The notes: a model not told the origin generated them from the sequence alone. A stretch of 64,000 nucleotides of DNA from Nitrosovibrio sp. Nv17 (GCF_900119085.1 NZ_FPIQ01000010.1:1-64000), one strand, 5' to 3'. Positions 1 to 9,626 are shown, numbered from the stretch's first letter. Program-made: numbers and translations.

Positions 1-390
1 CCTACCATCCTTGTGTATACAGGCTCAAAGCCTCGGATACTCCACGGTATTGGCGAATAGGGCGGGGAGCCAATCTACATCACAAGCTCAGACCTTAAAA
101 AACCTGTCTTCAGGATGGGACGGCTTCCCCAGTGAAGCATCATCTTACTTGCATCACAAACAAAATCTGAATATCTCTGATCATACAAGGATGGGTGGAG
201 CGCAGCGCAACCCATCATCTCCCGAAGAACGCTGCGATGGGTTGTATTTCATTTCACCTATCCTATCTGGCTTAAGGATTCCGACCACGAATTACGTCCT
301 CCTGAAAATCCGTACCGCTTCCTTGGCAATCTTCGATGAACCTTTTAATGGGTAACGTCTGCGCGACCGTGGTAGCACCTTGAAAACGTC
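1..390. other. Left-edge stretch without a convincing gene
   Basis: I find no gene I can defend here. A 114-codon open frame at 11-355 has no Shine-Dalgarno sequence, no recognisable domain and an odd composition. The only clear structure is the imperfect inverted repeat at 189-263, listed separately. The promoter of the downstream toxin-antitoxin pair starts at about 391. The stretch could be the remnant of a mobile element or gene cut by the window edge, but nothing in it proves that. Confidence 0.5.
189..263. repeat. REP-like imperfect inverted repeat
   Basis: Two 28-base arms, 189-216 and 236-263, face each other across 19 bases. The outer ends pair as GGATGGGTG against CACCTATCC and the inner ends as CAACCCATC against GATGGGTTG; the centres of the arms have diverged. 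The arm GGGTGGAGCGCAGCGCAACCC resembles short palindromic repeats often scattered between genes in proteobacteria. Function is unknown; a degraded REP or MITE is the simplest reading. Confidence 0.5.
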
Positions 391-436
391 TTGCGAAGAA
401 GGCACCTTATCATTATAGTAGTTAGTATAACTACTA
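391..436 (+). promoter_or_regulatory. Promoter and palindromic operator of the Phd/PIN module
   Basis: A sigma70-like promoter can be read as TTGCGA (391-396), a 17-base spacer and TATAGT (414-419). A perfect inverted repeat, TAGTAGTTA (416-424) and TAACTACTA (428-436) with a 3-base centre, overlaps the -10 element and ends just before the Shine-Dalgarno sequence AAAGG. This geometry fits autorepression by the antitoxin encoded immediately downstream, as is usual for type II modules. The binding itself is inference. Confidence 0.7.
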
Positions 437-446
437 AAGGGTGTGT

Positions 447-692
447 ATGGAAAAAGCCGTTTCGGCAGCGGAGGCCAACCGCAAATTCTCTCTCATCCTG
501 CGCGGCGTGCGCGAGGGGCGCAGTTATGTCGTGACGAGCCACGGGCGACCGGTTGCGCGCATCGTTCCCGCCGAGAAGCGTGAAGGCGTGGTTTCCGGCG
601 TGCGAGCGGCGCTCCTGTCGCGTCTTGAGCGCCAGCCTGCTGTCAATGCCGGACGCTGGACGCGCGACGAGCTTTACGAAGACGAACGTTGA
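447..692 (+). CDS. Phd/YefM-family antitoxin
   Basis: A protein of 81 residues. The N-terminus (MEKAVSAAEANRKFSLIL) and the core with VTSHGRPVARIVP match the Phd/YefM fold, in which an N-terminal DNA-binding half is followed by a toxin-binding tail. I chose ATG 447 because AAAGG lies 6 bases upstream; the GTG at 441 would have no spacer. The stop overlaps the start of the downstream PIN toxin, so the two are translationally coupled. The expected role is to neutralise the toxin and repress the operon through the palindrome at 416-436. Family assignment is firm; subfamily is not resolved. Confidence 0.85.
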   Translation: MEKAVSAAEANRKFSLILRGVREGRSYVVTSHGRPVARIVPAEKREGVVSGVRAALLSRLERQPAVNAGRWTRDELYEDER

Positions 693-1186
693 AGGTTGCG
701 CTCGACACCAACATCCTTGCCTATGCGGAGGGAGTCAATGGGATCGGGAAGCGTGACCTTGCCCTCGAATTGGTGCGCAGCCTGCCGCAGGGGGCAGTCA
801 TTATCCCCGTCCAGGTGCTTGGAGAACTGTTCAACGTCCTTACGCGCAAGGCCGGAAGATCACGTGCCGATGCCCGCGAAGTTATCCTGGAGTGGCGCGA
901 TGCCTTTTCTGTTATCGAGACGACGCCCGAAGCCATGCTGGCGGCGGCGGATCTCGCAACCGACCATCATTTTGGCATCTGGGATGCGGTCATCCTCTCC
1001 GTTGCCTCGCAAGCCGGTTGCCGATTGCTTTTGTCCGAAGATCTTCAGGACGGTTTCACATGGGGCGGAGTAACGGTCGTCAACCCGATCGCGTCGCCGG
1101 GTCATGCGTTGCTGGGACGGCTATTGGGACGGGACGATGCACGGCATGGGCCTGGCGAGCAGCCGTCGCGACCCGTACCCGAATGA
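689..1186 (+). CDS. PIN-domain ribonuclease toxin (VapC-like)
   Basis: A protein of 165 residues. The four acidic PIN positions are visible: D6 (ALDTN), E46 (LGELFNVL), D99 (GIWDAVI) and D118 (LLSEDLQ). They should coordinate Mg2+/Mn2+ for RNA cleavage. The start is TTG 689, overlapping the antitoxin stop by four bases. A tail of about 30 residues after VNPIA has low complexity and exceeds the usual 130-140 residues of the family; it may be an extension through a lost stop. Partner of the Phd-like antitoxin upstream. Cellular target unknown. Confidence 0.85.
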   Translation: MKVALDTNILAYAEGVNGIGKRDLALELVRSLPQGAVIIPVQVLGELFNVLTRKAGRSRADAREVILEWRDAFSVIETTPEAMLAAADLATDHHFGIWDAVILSVASQAGCRLLLSEDLQDGFTWGGVTVVNPIASPGHALLGRLLGRDDARHGPGEQPSRPVPE

Positions 1187-1247
1187 CGTCTTGCCGCGAA
1201 TAGGATAGGATGGTTGCTCTTTTTCCGATGGCTGGAGGAGACTGCCA

Positions 1248-1601
1248 ATGAATTACGTGGAAGGCTTCGTGGCGGCGGTGCCCGCCGCCAACAAGGAGGC
1301 GTACCGCCAGCTCGCGGCGGAGGCGGCGGTCCTTTTCAAGGAATTCGGCGCCAGCCGCGTGGTTGAGTGCTGGGGTGACGACGTGCCCGACGGCAAGCTC
1401 ACCGACTTTCGCGGCGCGGTGAAGGCTGAGGAGGACGAGGCCGTGGTGTTCAGCTGGATCGAATATCCCTCGAAGGAGGCTCGCGACGCCGCGAACCAGA
1501 AGATCATGGCCGACCCGCGCATGAAGGAGATGGGAGCGAGCATGCCCTTCGACGGCAAGCGCATGATCTTCGGCGGCTTCGCCCCGATACTCGATGTCTG
1601 A
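1248..1601 (+). CDS. DUF1428 family protein (YbaA-like)
   Basis: A 117-residue soluble protein matching the DUF1428/YbaA family along its whole length: N-terminal [10 protein letters not shown], central [17 protein letters not shown], and C-terminal [13 protein letters not shown]. The family has a dimeric ferredoxin-like alpha/beta-barrel fold and no established function. A GGAGGAG Shine-Dalgarno sequence lies about 10 bases upstream of ATG 1248. It sits 36 bases before the EVE-domain gene on the same strand and may be co-transcribed with it. Confidence 0.85.
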   Translation: MNYVEGFVAAVPAANKEAYRQLAAEAAVLFKEFGASRVVECWGDDVPDGKLTDFRGAVKAEEDEAVVFSWIEYPSKEARDAANQKIMADPRMKEMGASMPFDGKRMIFGGFAPILDV

Positions 1602-1637
1602 CCCGGCGACCCTGGGTACCGCGCGGAGGGGAGGGCC

Positions 1638-2093
<456 letters not shown>

Positions 2094-2129
2094 CGTCCAC
2101 GTCTCGGCTGGCGTGCTTGGCCTTCCATT

Positions 2130-3311
2130 CTAGGGGGCCTGATCCAGCGTCACCAGCAGCCTGACCAGCATTGCCCGGTTGGCGGTGTTCGTCTTGGCGT
2201 AGATATGGTTGAGGTGAGTCTTCAGCGTGTTCACGCTCAGCCCGCAGCACCCGCCGATTTCCTCCAGCCCTTTCCCTTCGATCACCTGCTGCGCGACGGC
2301 GACCTCCGCGCGAGTCAATCCGTATAGCGACTTCATCAGGCCAGGGTCGACCTCGGCCGGGATGGCGGTATCCGCGATGGATATAATGACGCGTGCGGCG
2401 CCATGGGCGATGTCCGAGAAGCCGTGCCGGGAAGGAAGGGGAGAGAACCGGAGCCTGAATATGGCTCTTCCCGACGGACGGGGAATCGCCACCGTGCCCG
2501 GATGGGGTGGCGTGCCGGGGCCGGCGGCAGCCCGCACCGCTTCGTCGATCGCCGCCTGCGCAGTGGAGAGCCGTGCCGCAAGATACGCCCGGCCGGATGC
2601 CCGGGTCGACGGCTGCAGGCGCAGTCCATCATTCAGCTCGAATATCCGTGCCGCCGCCCGGTTGTGGAACAGCACCTCCCCCTGCACCCCCATCAGCAGG
2701 ATGCCGTGGCGCAGCCCGTTCAGCGCGGCTTCCGCATCGGCCCGCCGGCGCTCGGCGTCGCTCGCCCGGGCCGATTCCGCCAGGGCGTGCGCAAGGTGCG
2801 GCAGCAGCAGGGACGACTTCCAGCGGTCGCGCGCGTTGAATCCGGCGTCTGCCGCGTCGCGGAAGTAGGCGATCACCACGAGAGGGCCCGCCCACGGGCT
2901 GGCGGCGTGGATCGTGCTGGCCATCACATGCGGGGTGCCCACCTGGGCCAGGAATTCCCGGTACCAGTCCGGCTGGGCCGGGCTGCGGGGCGCCTCCGGT
3001 TTGGCTGCCGCAATGGCCTGGAACGGGCGCACGGTGCCATTGCGCGTCATCGGTACGATCCAGGCGTGGAGGCGGTTGCTGCGGGTGTGCCATCGATCAA
3101 TCACAGCCTCGGGCAGGCCATGGCTGACGTGAACCCCGCCATTGCGGGGCGCCACCGTAGGCGTGAACAGCAGCGCCATCGGCGCCCCCAGCCATCGCGC
3201 CATGTCTGGCAGCGTGCCGCGCCAGGCGGATGGATCGCACGCCGCCTGGTGCATGCGGTCAATCAGCTCGCTGAAACCGCCGAGTTCTTTCCCTTCGTCG
3301 TCTAAAGACAC
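2130..3311 (-). CDS. LuxR-type HTH regulator with PAS-like sensor region
   Basis: A protein of 393 residues. The last 65 form a LuxR/FixJ HTH (LTRAEVAVAQQVIEGKGLEE, then LSVNTLKTHLNHIYAKT). Residues about 195-240 (AEAALNGLRHGILLMGVQ, VLFHNRAAARIFE) look like a PAS domain. The first 190 residues are not recognisable as an acyl-homoserine-lactone-binding domain, so it is probably not the direct receptor for the LuxI product at 30.5 kb. The start is GTG 3311, behind a GGGAGGAAG ribosome site. Its upstream region carries the palindrome at 3453-3473. Ligand and targets unknown. Confidence 0.8.
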   Translation of the reverse strand: MSLDDEGKELGGFSELIDRMHQAACDPSAWRGTLPDMARWLGAPMALLFTPTVAPRNGGVHVSHGLPEAVIDRWHTRSNRLHAWIVPMTRNGTVRPFQAIAAAKPEAPRSPAQPDWYREFLAQVGTPHVMASTIHAASPWAGPLVVIAYFRDAADAGFNARDRWKSSLLLPHLAHALAESARASDAERRRADAEAALNGLRHGILLMGVQGEVLFHNRAAARIFELNDGLRLQPSTRASGRAYLAARLSTAQAAIDEAVRAAAGPGTPPHPGTVAIPRPSGRAIFRLRFSPLPSRHGFSDIAHGAARVIISIADTAIPAEVDPGLMKSLYGLTRAEVAVAQQVIEGKGLEEIGGCCGLSVNTLKTHLNHIYAKTNTANRAMLVRLLVTLDQAP

Positions 3312-3631
3312 AACTTCCTCCCTCTGGAAACCGCGCCGGACCGTTTCTGGTTCTTCTATTCCTTTATATGGATCAGTTTATTGATTTTGGGCTTACTCTG
3401 CAATGAACAGAAAAAGGTTATCAGAAAAACATGTGTATGGATGTGATTTTTCTCACCTGAACGGGTGATGACATAGATGACGAGGGGGAATACAGTAACT
3501 ACCCGGTTTGGGGTCGATATGCATATTCATGGATGCCTGTGGTTTGGCGCGCAGAGGTCGCTTTGGAGTGGAGACCGCTGAAGAGAATGATGAAAGCGAG
3601 GAAATGAACGCATGAGAAATACCAGGTAATC
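3312..3631. other. Intergenic region at the left island boundary
   Basis: It separates the leftward LuxR-type gene from the rightward island genes and must contain both promoters, although I could not place their -35/-10 boxes convincingly. It holds the 21-base palindromic element at 3453-3473. Base composition drops at about this point, from GC-rich sequence to the AT-richer island. Confidence 0.6.
3453..3473. repeat. 21-bp palindromic element, left copy
   Basis: The core reads TCACCTGAACGGGTGA, followed by TGACA. The same 21 bases occur once more, inverted and with one mismatch, at 13891-13911. The two copies enclose the AT-rich island. Each copy is itself nearly palindromic (TCACC[C/T]GAACGGGTGA). 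No run of T follows, so it is unlikely to be a terminator. It could be a shared operator for the island or a boundary sequence used in its insertion; the sequence does not decide between these. Confidence 0.6.
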
Positions 3632-4267
3632 ATGACCATTGCTACTAACAGATTTCCGTCAGATAAGCCTGTCGCTTATGGAGCTATTCGCAAAGACCTG
3701 AAGAACGGGGATTTGCTGGTTGGTTAGGGTACGGGAATATTTTCATCCATGATTCAGCGGGCAACAGGAAGCGTATGGAGTCATGTTGCGCTTGTACTTC
3801 GGCTTGACCATATCGATCGGATCATGCTGCTGGAAAGCGTCGAGCCTTTAGGTGTGCGTACAGTAAGACTTTCCAAGTGCCTGGAGAATTATCAGAACGA
3901 CGATAAGCCATACCTCGGAGGCCTAGCGATCATCCGGCATAAAAAGGCCGATGACCTGATCAACCGGAACAGAGAGAACCTCATAGAGCTTGCCCGTTAT
4001 GCCGTTGATCAGTTTGGCTATCCGTACGACAGGGGTGAGATTGCAAAGATTGCCGTTCGAATCCTTACGTTCAAAGTACTCTTCACGAGGAAACAGCTGA
4101 AAAAATCAAGCCCGATCGTGAGTTCATCTGTTCGGAATATATGGCCCGTTGCTACGAGAAAATAGGGATTCCAGTCAAGTCGGGTCGGCTTGGCTTCGTT
4201 GCGCCGTCGGATTTTGTCGGCGACAAATTTCAATCTTGTGGCTGTCCTCCAGAAACCGCCCACCTGA
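3632..4267 (+). pseudogene. Broken YiiX-like cysteine hydrolase (peptidase C92)
   Basis: A paralogue of the intact gene at 11454-12044, broken in several places. The frame opens at ATG 3632 and reads NGDLLVG, then meets TAG at 3725-3727. It continues in the same frame through the His motif GSVWSHVALVLRLDHIDRI and YPYDRGEIAKI. A frameshift at about 4080-4100 is needed to reach the Cys motif REFICSEYMARCYEKIG, and a second near 4230 would give an ending at TGA 4265-4267. The residues needed for a permuted NlpC/P60 hydrolase (SH and ICSE) are still recognisable, so decay is recent or the errors are technical. It lies directly upstream of the 959-residue lipoprotein. Confidence 0.75.
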
Positions 4268-4279
4268 GGTTTATCAGAC

Positions 4280-7159
4280 ATGACAATTCCAAAAAAAAGG
4301 AACTCCGGCTGGAAACTTCCTTCCCGCGTCTTTATCCTTGCTGCATTCGTTCTGGAGCTTTCCGCATGCTCCTTCGGGAAACCCTATGCGACCGGAATGG
4401 GTTCACTTGACGAGAAATCGGCTCAGACGGCCGCCCGGATCCTCTTGAGTCCGCCACAGGTATTTACCCGCGAGCGGCTGATCAACGACAGATTAAAAGA
4501 GGAAAGCTTTTTGCTGGATCAATTGGAGAAAAGCAAGGAGGAAAAACTTGGCTGGAACCTGACGCGAAACCTGGAAACGCTCTCTGCCCTGTCTGGGCAG
4601 ATGTCCTTGAGCGTGAATCCTGTATCAAAGTTCAATTTCGAGAACCAGGCCCAGAAGGCAAACCTGCAACAGCAGATCGAAGTGACACAGCTTCAGGGGC
4701 AGTTGCTGAATGTCCAGAATCAACTCAAAGCCCTCCAGGCAGGCACAGGAACAGGGCCGTCCACTCCTGCGAATGCTCCCGCGACCACTGTTACGCCCGG
4801 AACCGATAACCTCAACGTCGATGGCGAGCTTTATAAGCGACTTGACAAACTGATTGAGGCTATTTCCTCAAAGGGTGTGCTTTTGGGACCAAGTACAGAT
4901 CTCCCGACGGGTACGCTGGAAGACGAATTTGAGGATCGCCTCGCGCTGCGTGTTCGTATTCGTGAGGCAATCAATGCCAATTCGCTCGATGACGTCCATG
5001 ACAAAGATGGCAATGTACTCTACCGTCTGCAATTTACTGCAACCATACTGCCTGGGGGGAAAAAAGGGCAGTTCGGTGTTGCCAGGTTGACCATCGAGCC
5101 TCCCAAGTTGAAGCCGAAGGATATCAAGTGGCTCTACCATACATGGCTTTCCGCGGTGACCAGCAGAATGAATCAAGAAAAAGGGGGCGATAAGAGTGCA
5201 GACGACAAAGGCCTGATCTATGAAGTACTGGGGCCGATGACGGGGTTGTACGACGTGGCAACCCTGAGGCTGCCGCTGGAGGGACAGGACAAGGAAAAGC
5301 ACACCTTCAAGGTAGCGGTATATCCTGGGCATAAAAGTCATTTCGAAATCACGGACCATGAGAGACATTATGAATTGATGGTCATCCATGAAATTTTTCA
5401 TAAACTTGAGAAGGAAGGTCGACTGAATGAGTGTCTCCAAAAGAAATTGGAGAACTGCTTGAAGGAAATAGAGAAATCGGATCTCTATAAGCGGATCAGC
5501 CAGGAAATCATAAAATTCCCGACGGAAATAAAGCTGAGAAATATCGATGCGATGGTCATGGAAAAATTTATTGAGCACGTATTGAAGATCGCACCATCGG
5601 TCGAGGCGGCGATTTTTGCCTTGGGAGACCGTGGTCATGTTACAGGTGATGTCCGGAGGGTAGCTCAGGAAGAGCTTTCCATATACATGAAAACCTACAC
5701 GAGTGCAAAATGGATACTCGAAAAGGTAGAAGAGGGGAAAGAAACGCCTGTGCCGGGAACAACTTCCGATGCCTGTGACGCTTCGGATAAAGTGAAGGCA
5801 GAAATTCCACGCGGTTTTATGAAGGGATTGGGGCTGAATGAGGGGAAACACGGCTGCATCGAGATCAAAAGTGATTCGTGGAGGGCATATCCTTATGGCA
5901 TTGATCCCGTGCTCAGAAGCCAGAGAATGTCGACACTTGCTAGTGCTGCAAATGCGCTGGATCTTGCAATGGCGGTTTCAGCGCAGGTACCCAGCATCCC
6001 CTTGAGTCTGGGGGGAAGCGCCGGTTATTCGCAATTGGCAGCGGCGCGCGTGGATGCCATGGAGCGGGTTCCACGAGTATTCGGATTTGCAGGTCCGGGG
6101 GATGACGAGGATGACTCAGACTCAGGGTGTCGGGATGGGGCGGTGTGTAAGTATGAGTTTGGGTGGATATTCGGACCAAAACTGATGCTTGATCCGAAAG
6201 GCCATAAATTGTCGCTCCGCCAGGATGCCCGGACCGAAAAGGTCAGTGTCGACATATCCGTTCCCGGATGGTGGCCTGGCGCAACTCTTAAGGTGCAAAC
6301 AGCCTGGAAAGGCAGATTCGTGGGTGGTGGGGGCATCCTGAAGGGGGAAGGGGATAATGCGCATAAGGAGTATGAACTACCCATCCGCTTCAGATCGAAT
6401 CTGTCTTCGTTCGATGCCCTGACGGTCAAGCTGGCCGAGGAGTTGACCGCACAAGGATTTCATCAGGCCCGGATCGATATGGTCAGGCCGGCATCCATCC
6501 CATTGTGCAAAGCTCCATCAGTCAAAGATTTAACCGTTCTCATTTACGGCATGGATTTATGGCGGAATCCACGGGTCTTCTTCGGTGGGAGGATGGTGAA
6601 AAGCGAGTCGGTTTCGGTGTTGCCCGACATGGCTGGACTTTCAGTGGTCATCGATATCTCATCCTTGCCGAGGGAGGTGCTTCTGAGGAGCGATAAGAAG
6701 GATCGTACCCTGGTGGTCTGGACTTCGCACGGCAACGCCGAGATACCGCTGGAGGTGCATGAGGGGTGCGAGAAGAATCCATCCGCTTCATCTCAAACGC
6801 ATGCCCTCCAGCTTTCCAGCGGGGTCGAAACCATTGCTTCAAACGCCGAAGGTAAGGGAGACCTCCGGATTCAGATCGTTCCCGCGGTGGGGGTATCCTC
6901 TGTGGACATATCGGCCACGGGCGGTGAAATCATCAAGGCAAGTTCTTCTCCTGGCGTCTCGTCCGAGCTTGCAGGCAATTCGGTCAAGGTCGCCAATCTG
7001 GAGAAGATAAGCAAGGACAAGAAAACGATATCTGTTGATCTTGCTCTCAGAAACCTGATACCCGGCAGAACCCTGAAAATTACGGCGGCGCCCAAGGCTA
7101 CGAACGAATCGAAGGTGGATCCGGTTAGCCTGAACGTTTCTGTTGTTCCCACACAGTGA
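4280..7159 (+). CDS. Large island lipoprotein of unknown function
   Basis: A protein of 959 residues. A lipoprotein signal is clear: basic N-terminus, hydrophobic VFILAAFVLEL and lipobox LSAC with Cys30. Residues about 120-153 (rich in Q and L) look like a short coiled coil, followed by a Thr/Pro/Ala linker to about 175. The rest is mixed alpha/beta; the C-terminal third, after about residue 640, is beta-rich with a probable Ig-like end. A HEIFH stretch at 370-374 resembles a zinc-protease motif but is weak. I recognise no family. The ribosome site GAGG lies 9 bases before ATG 4280. It is followed 58 bases later by the patatin gene, with which it is probably co-transcribed. Confidence 0.8.
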   Translation: MTIPKKRNSGWKLPSRVFILAAFVLELSACSFGKPYATGMGSLDEKSAQTAARILLSPPQVFTRERLINDRLKEESFLLDQLEKSKEEKLGWNLTRNLETLSALSGQMSLSVNPVSKFNFENQAQKANLQQQIEVTQLQGQLLNVQNQLKALQAGTGTGPSTPANAPATTVTPGTDNLNVDGELYKRLDKLIEAISSKGVLLGPSTDLPTGTLEDEFEDRLALRVRIREAINANSLDDVHDKDGNVLYRLQFTATILPGGKKGQFGVARLTIEPPKLKPKDIKWLYHTWLSAVTSRMNQEKGGDKSADDKGLIYEVLGPMTGLYDVATLRLPLEGQDKEKHTFKVAVYPGHKSHFEITDHERHYELMVIHEIFHKLEKEGRLNECLQKKLENCLKEIEKSDLYKRISQEIIKFPTEIKLRNIDAMVMEKFIEHVLKIAPSVEAAIFALGDRGHVTGDVRRVAQEELSIYMKTYTSAKWILEKVEEGKETPVPGTTSDACDASDKVKAEIPRGFMKGLGLNEGKHGCIEIKSDSWRAYPYGIDPVLRSQRMSTLASAANALDLAMAVSAQVPSIPLSLGGSAGYSQLAAARVDAMERVPRVFGFAGPGDDEDDSDSGCRDGAVCKYEFGWIFGPKLMLDPKGHKLSLRQDARTEKVSVDISVPGWWPGATLKVQTAWKGRFVGGGGILKGEGDNAHKEYELPIRFRSNLSSFDALTVKLAEELTAQGFHQARIDMVRPASIPLCKAPSVKDLTVLIYGMDLWRNPRVFFGGRMVKSESVSVLPDMAGLSVVIDISSLPREVLLRSDKKDRTLVVWTSHGNAEIPLEVHEGCEKNPSASSQTHALQLSSGVETIASNAEGKGDLRIQIVPAVGVSSVDISATGGEIIKASSSPGVSSELAGNSVKVANLEKISKDKKTISVDLALRNLIPGRTLKITAAPKATNESKVDPVSLNVSVVPTQ

Positions 7160-7217
7160 AGGGCCAGTCGGCGCGAAAAATAGGAATGGTTTCTGTAAGG
7201 AAAGGGAGGAAGATAAG

Positions 7218-9329
7218 GTGACGGATTCGTCGAGCGGGAAAGAGAAGGGGGAAAAGCAAGAGCACGAGAAGTGGAAGGAGAACTATTGTGACGTGATCAT
7301 GAAGGGTGGTATTACGAGCGGGATTGTCTACCCCAAAGCAATAGCCACACTGGCGAAGCATTATCGTTTGAAGAGCATAGGAGGAACTTCTGCGGGTGCA
7401 TTGGCTGCATGCCTTGCCGCGGCGGCTGAATATCGGCGGAGTACGGGCGGTGATTATAAAGGCTACGCCGCGATCGAAGGTCTTTCGGATGAGTTGAGGT
7501 GTCCGCCAGAAGAGGCACCAAGAGCACGGATATCGACCCTGTTCGGTTTGTTCCAACCTTCCCATAAAACCGATCCGCTCTTCAAGATCCTGCAAGGCAC
7601 ACTCAACAAGCAAAGTGCCGCAGGCCGAATCTATGGTGCGATAAGAGCCGCATTTTCCATCTATAGAATGAGAGTGTTGGCAGGCTTCGGAATAGGTCTG
7701 GCAGTTGCAGCCGTCTTTCTGTTCCTGTCCGGATCCTTGTCTTCCTGTAGCGTTCTGGAATCCGAGAGGATCGTATTTTCGCTTCTGGTCGGGCTGGTTT
7801 CACTGGGAGGATGTGGGCTTGTGTTATGGGTGCTGGGTAAGAGCTGGCCTTCCTACTGGAAGACGCTGCTGCTCGTACCCGCAGCGGTTGCAATATATTA
7901 CGTGCAGCCTGTTGCGTGCGCGGTGGCTCTATCCCCGGCATTTATCCTGGGAGCAATGCTTGCTGCCATCTGGGTGATCTATACTTTGTATCGCCTTGTC
8001 ATCGAAATCATGAATGACGACGGCCTGGGTTTTGCGCTATGCACGGGCATGAGTGGAAAGGAGAAACCCGAGGGGTACGAGGGATATAAGCCGCTCACCG
8101 AGTGGCTGAATGACAAGATCCAGGAAATCTCCGGTAAAAATAGGCCTTTGACCTTCGGAGATTTGTGGGGGGCAAAAGGATTCCCAGCAGAGGCGTGGCC
8201 ATATAGTGACGAGGAAAAAGAACTTATAGAGCGTGGAGAGTTGAACCCAAAATCCATAAATCTTCAGCTGGTCACTACAAACCTAACTCGCGGATGCCCT
8301 CATATGCTGCCCTCCGACGATGAGCATGAGCCCATATATTTCAACTATGATGAATTGGAACCCTTTTTTCCAAGGGTGATTCTGGATCATCTAAAGAACA
8401 ACTCAAAATGTTCTTCCAATGGGTGCCATAGGTTACCACCAGCGAAGGAGCTCCCTGTCCTGTTCGCTGCGCGTCTGAGTTTGAGTTTCCCCGGGTTGCT
8501 TAGTGCAATTCCTTTGTATATGGAAAAGCCGGGTCGGGACAAGCCGGATCAACCTGGAAGGCTTGAGCGTTGCTGGTTCTCGGATGGAGGAATCACCTCC
8601 AATTTTCCAATTCATTTCTTCGACTCCTTTCTGCCCACGTGGCCAACATTCGGCTTCACCTTAGGAGAAGTGTCTCATTCACCTAAACCCGGATCAAATG
8701 AGGAATCAAGAGTAGGTGCGTGGATGCCTGAATCGAATACCGATAAAAGAGGCGAGACATGGGATGGATTCGATAACGAAAAAGGTCTGAACCGGTTTAC
8801 CGGATTCTGTGATGCAATCTTCAATACAGCCCGAAACTGGAATGACAACACCTTGACACGCATGCCCGGTGTGCGCGAGCGCGTCGCCCATATCTATCTG
8901 TCCAAAGGGGAGGGCGGACTCAATCTCGATATGGATCGTGACGTAATTAAGAAGCTAGAGGAATATGGTGAAGGCGCAGCGGACGAAATCATGAGGCGCT
9001 ACATATGTCGTTCTCAAACTAGTAATGGGAGTGTCATGGATTTTGATAACCATGCCTGGATACGAGTGAACACGTTCATCGATATGCTGGGACCGCGCAT
9101 ATTGGAGCTTCAGAGAGTACTGAAAGGAACCGGGCCAGTAGACTACGGTGCGCTGATCATAACCGGACATTGCCGCAATCAGTATCGGCTCACAATCAAG
9201 GATGTTTCGGCAATATCCACAATTATTGTAGGACTGAAAAAAATTCAAGTCAGCCCTTCAGGAACCATGATTCGTAGTAAGGATCGTCCGTTGCCAAGAG
9301 GCGAGTTACGAGGGCGGCCGCCGTTCTAA
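7218..9329 (+). CDS. Patatin-like phospholipase with internal membrane helices
   Basis: A protein of 703 residues. It has the patatin oxyanion loop KGGITSG (29-35), nucleophile elbow GGTSAG (Ser58) and the Asp of the dyad in FSDGGITSNFP (Asp455), so a Ser-Asp acyl hydrolase acting on lipids is predicted. Unusually, residues about 152-263 contain three or four hydrophobic segments inserted between the two halves of the catalytic domain, which would anchor the enzyme in the inner membrane. I prefer GTG 7218 because a GGGAGG site lies about 8 bases upstream; an earlier start at 7143 would overlap the lipoprotein gene. Natural substrate unknown. Confidence 0.85.
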   Translation: MTDSSSGKEKGEKQEHEKWKENYCDVIMKGGITSGIVYPKAIATLAKHYRLKSIGGTSAGALAACLAAAAEYRRSTGGDYKGYAAIEGLSDELRCPPEEAPRARISTLFGLFQPSHKTDPLFKILQGTLNKQSAAGRIYGAIRAAFSIYRMRVLAGFGIGLAVAAVFLFLSGSLSSCSVLESERIVFSLLVGLVSLGGCGLVLWVLGKSWPSYWKTLLLVPAAVAIYYVQPVACAVALSPAFILGAMLAAIWVIYTLYRLVIEIMNDDGLGFALCTGMSGKEKPEGYEGYKPLTEWLNDKIQEISGKNRPLTFGDLWGAKGFPAEAWPYSDEEKELIERGELNPKSINLQLVTTNLTRGCPHMLPSDDEHEPIYFNYDELEPFFPRVILDHLKNNSKCSSNGCHRLPPAKELPVLFAARLSLSFPGLLSAIPLYMEKPGRDKPDQPGRLERCWFSDGGITSNFPIHFFDSFLPTWPTFGFTLGEVSHSPKPGSNEESRVGAWMPESNTDKRGETWDGFDNEKGLNRFTGFCDAIFNTARNWNDNTLTRMPGVRERVAHIYLSKGEGGLNLDMDRDVIKKLEEYGEGAADEIMRRYICRSQTSNGSVMDFDNHAWIRVNTFIDMLGPRILELQRVLKGTGPVDYGALIITGHCRNQYRLTIKDVSAISTIIVGLKKIQVSPSGTMIRSKDRPLPRGELRGRPPF

Positions 9330-9626
9330 TCTTGGAGATGCTCGTTCATATCAGGTCAGGAGCCAGTCATGGAGGCTCATGGGCTGGCATTTGTGGCGGA
9401 TAGATGAAGTATTATCGATAAGATCTGGATACTTATTACTCGATTTAGAGTGTGAAACTCAAGTATTGAGATGTGATATTCAAACACGTGGATCGCTAGG
9501 GAAGTTTGAAGCTGATGATTCGACGGATGGAAATTCCGGATAGCTGTATAGATTCTGCTTGTATCTTTCACCAGAGGCAGGGGATCCAGAAGAATTTTCA
9601 AACATCATTGAGGGGGTCATGAATTC

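Noticed and set aside
11-355. A 114-codon open frame at the left edge
   Set aside because: No ribosome site, no domain, and it runs through an inverted repeat of REP type.
2130-3311. LuxR-type protein as the AHL receptor for LuxI
   Set aside because: Its sensor half looks PAS-like and I see no autoinducer-binding domain; it is also 27 kb away.
5387-5401. HEIFH in the 959-residue lipoprotein as a zinc protease site
   Set aside because: The surrounding residues do not fit the zincin pattern well (a charged Lys follows the second His) and no third ligand is evident.
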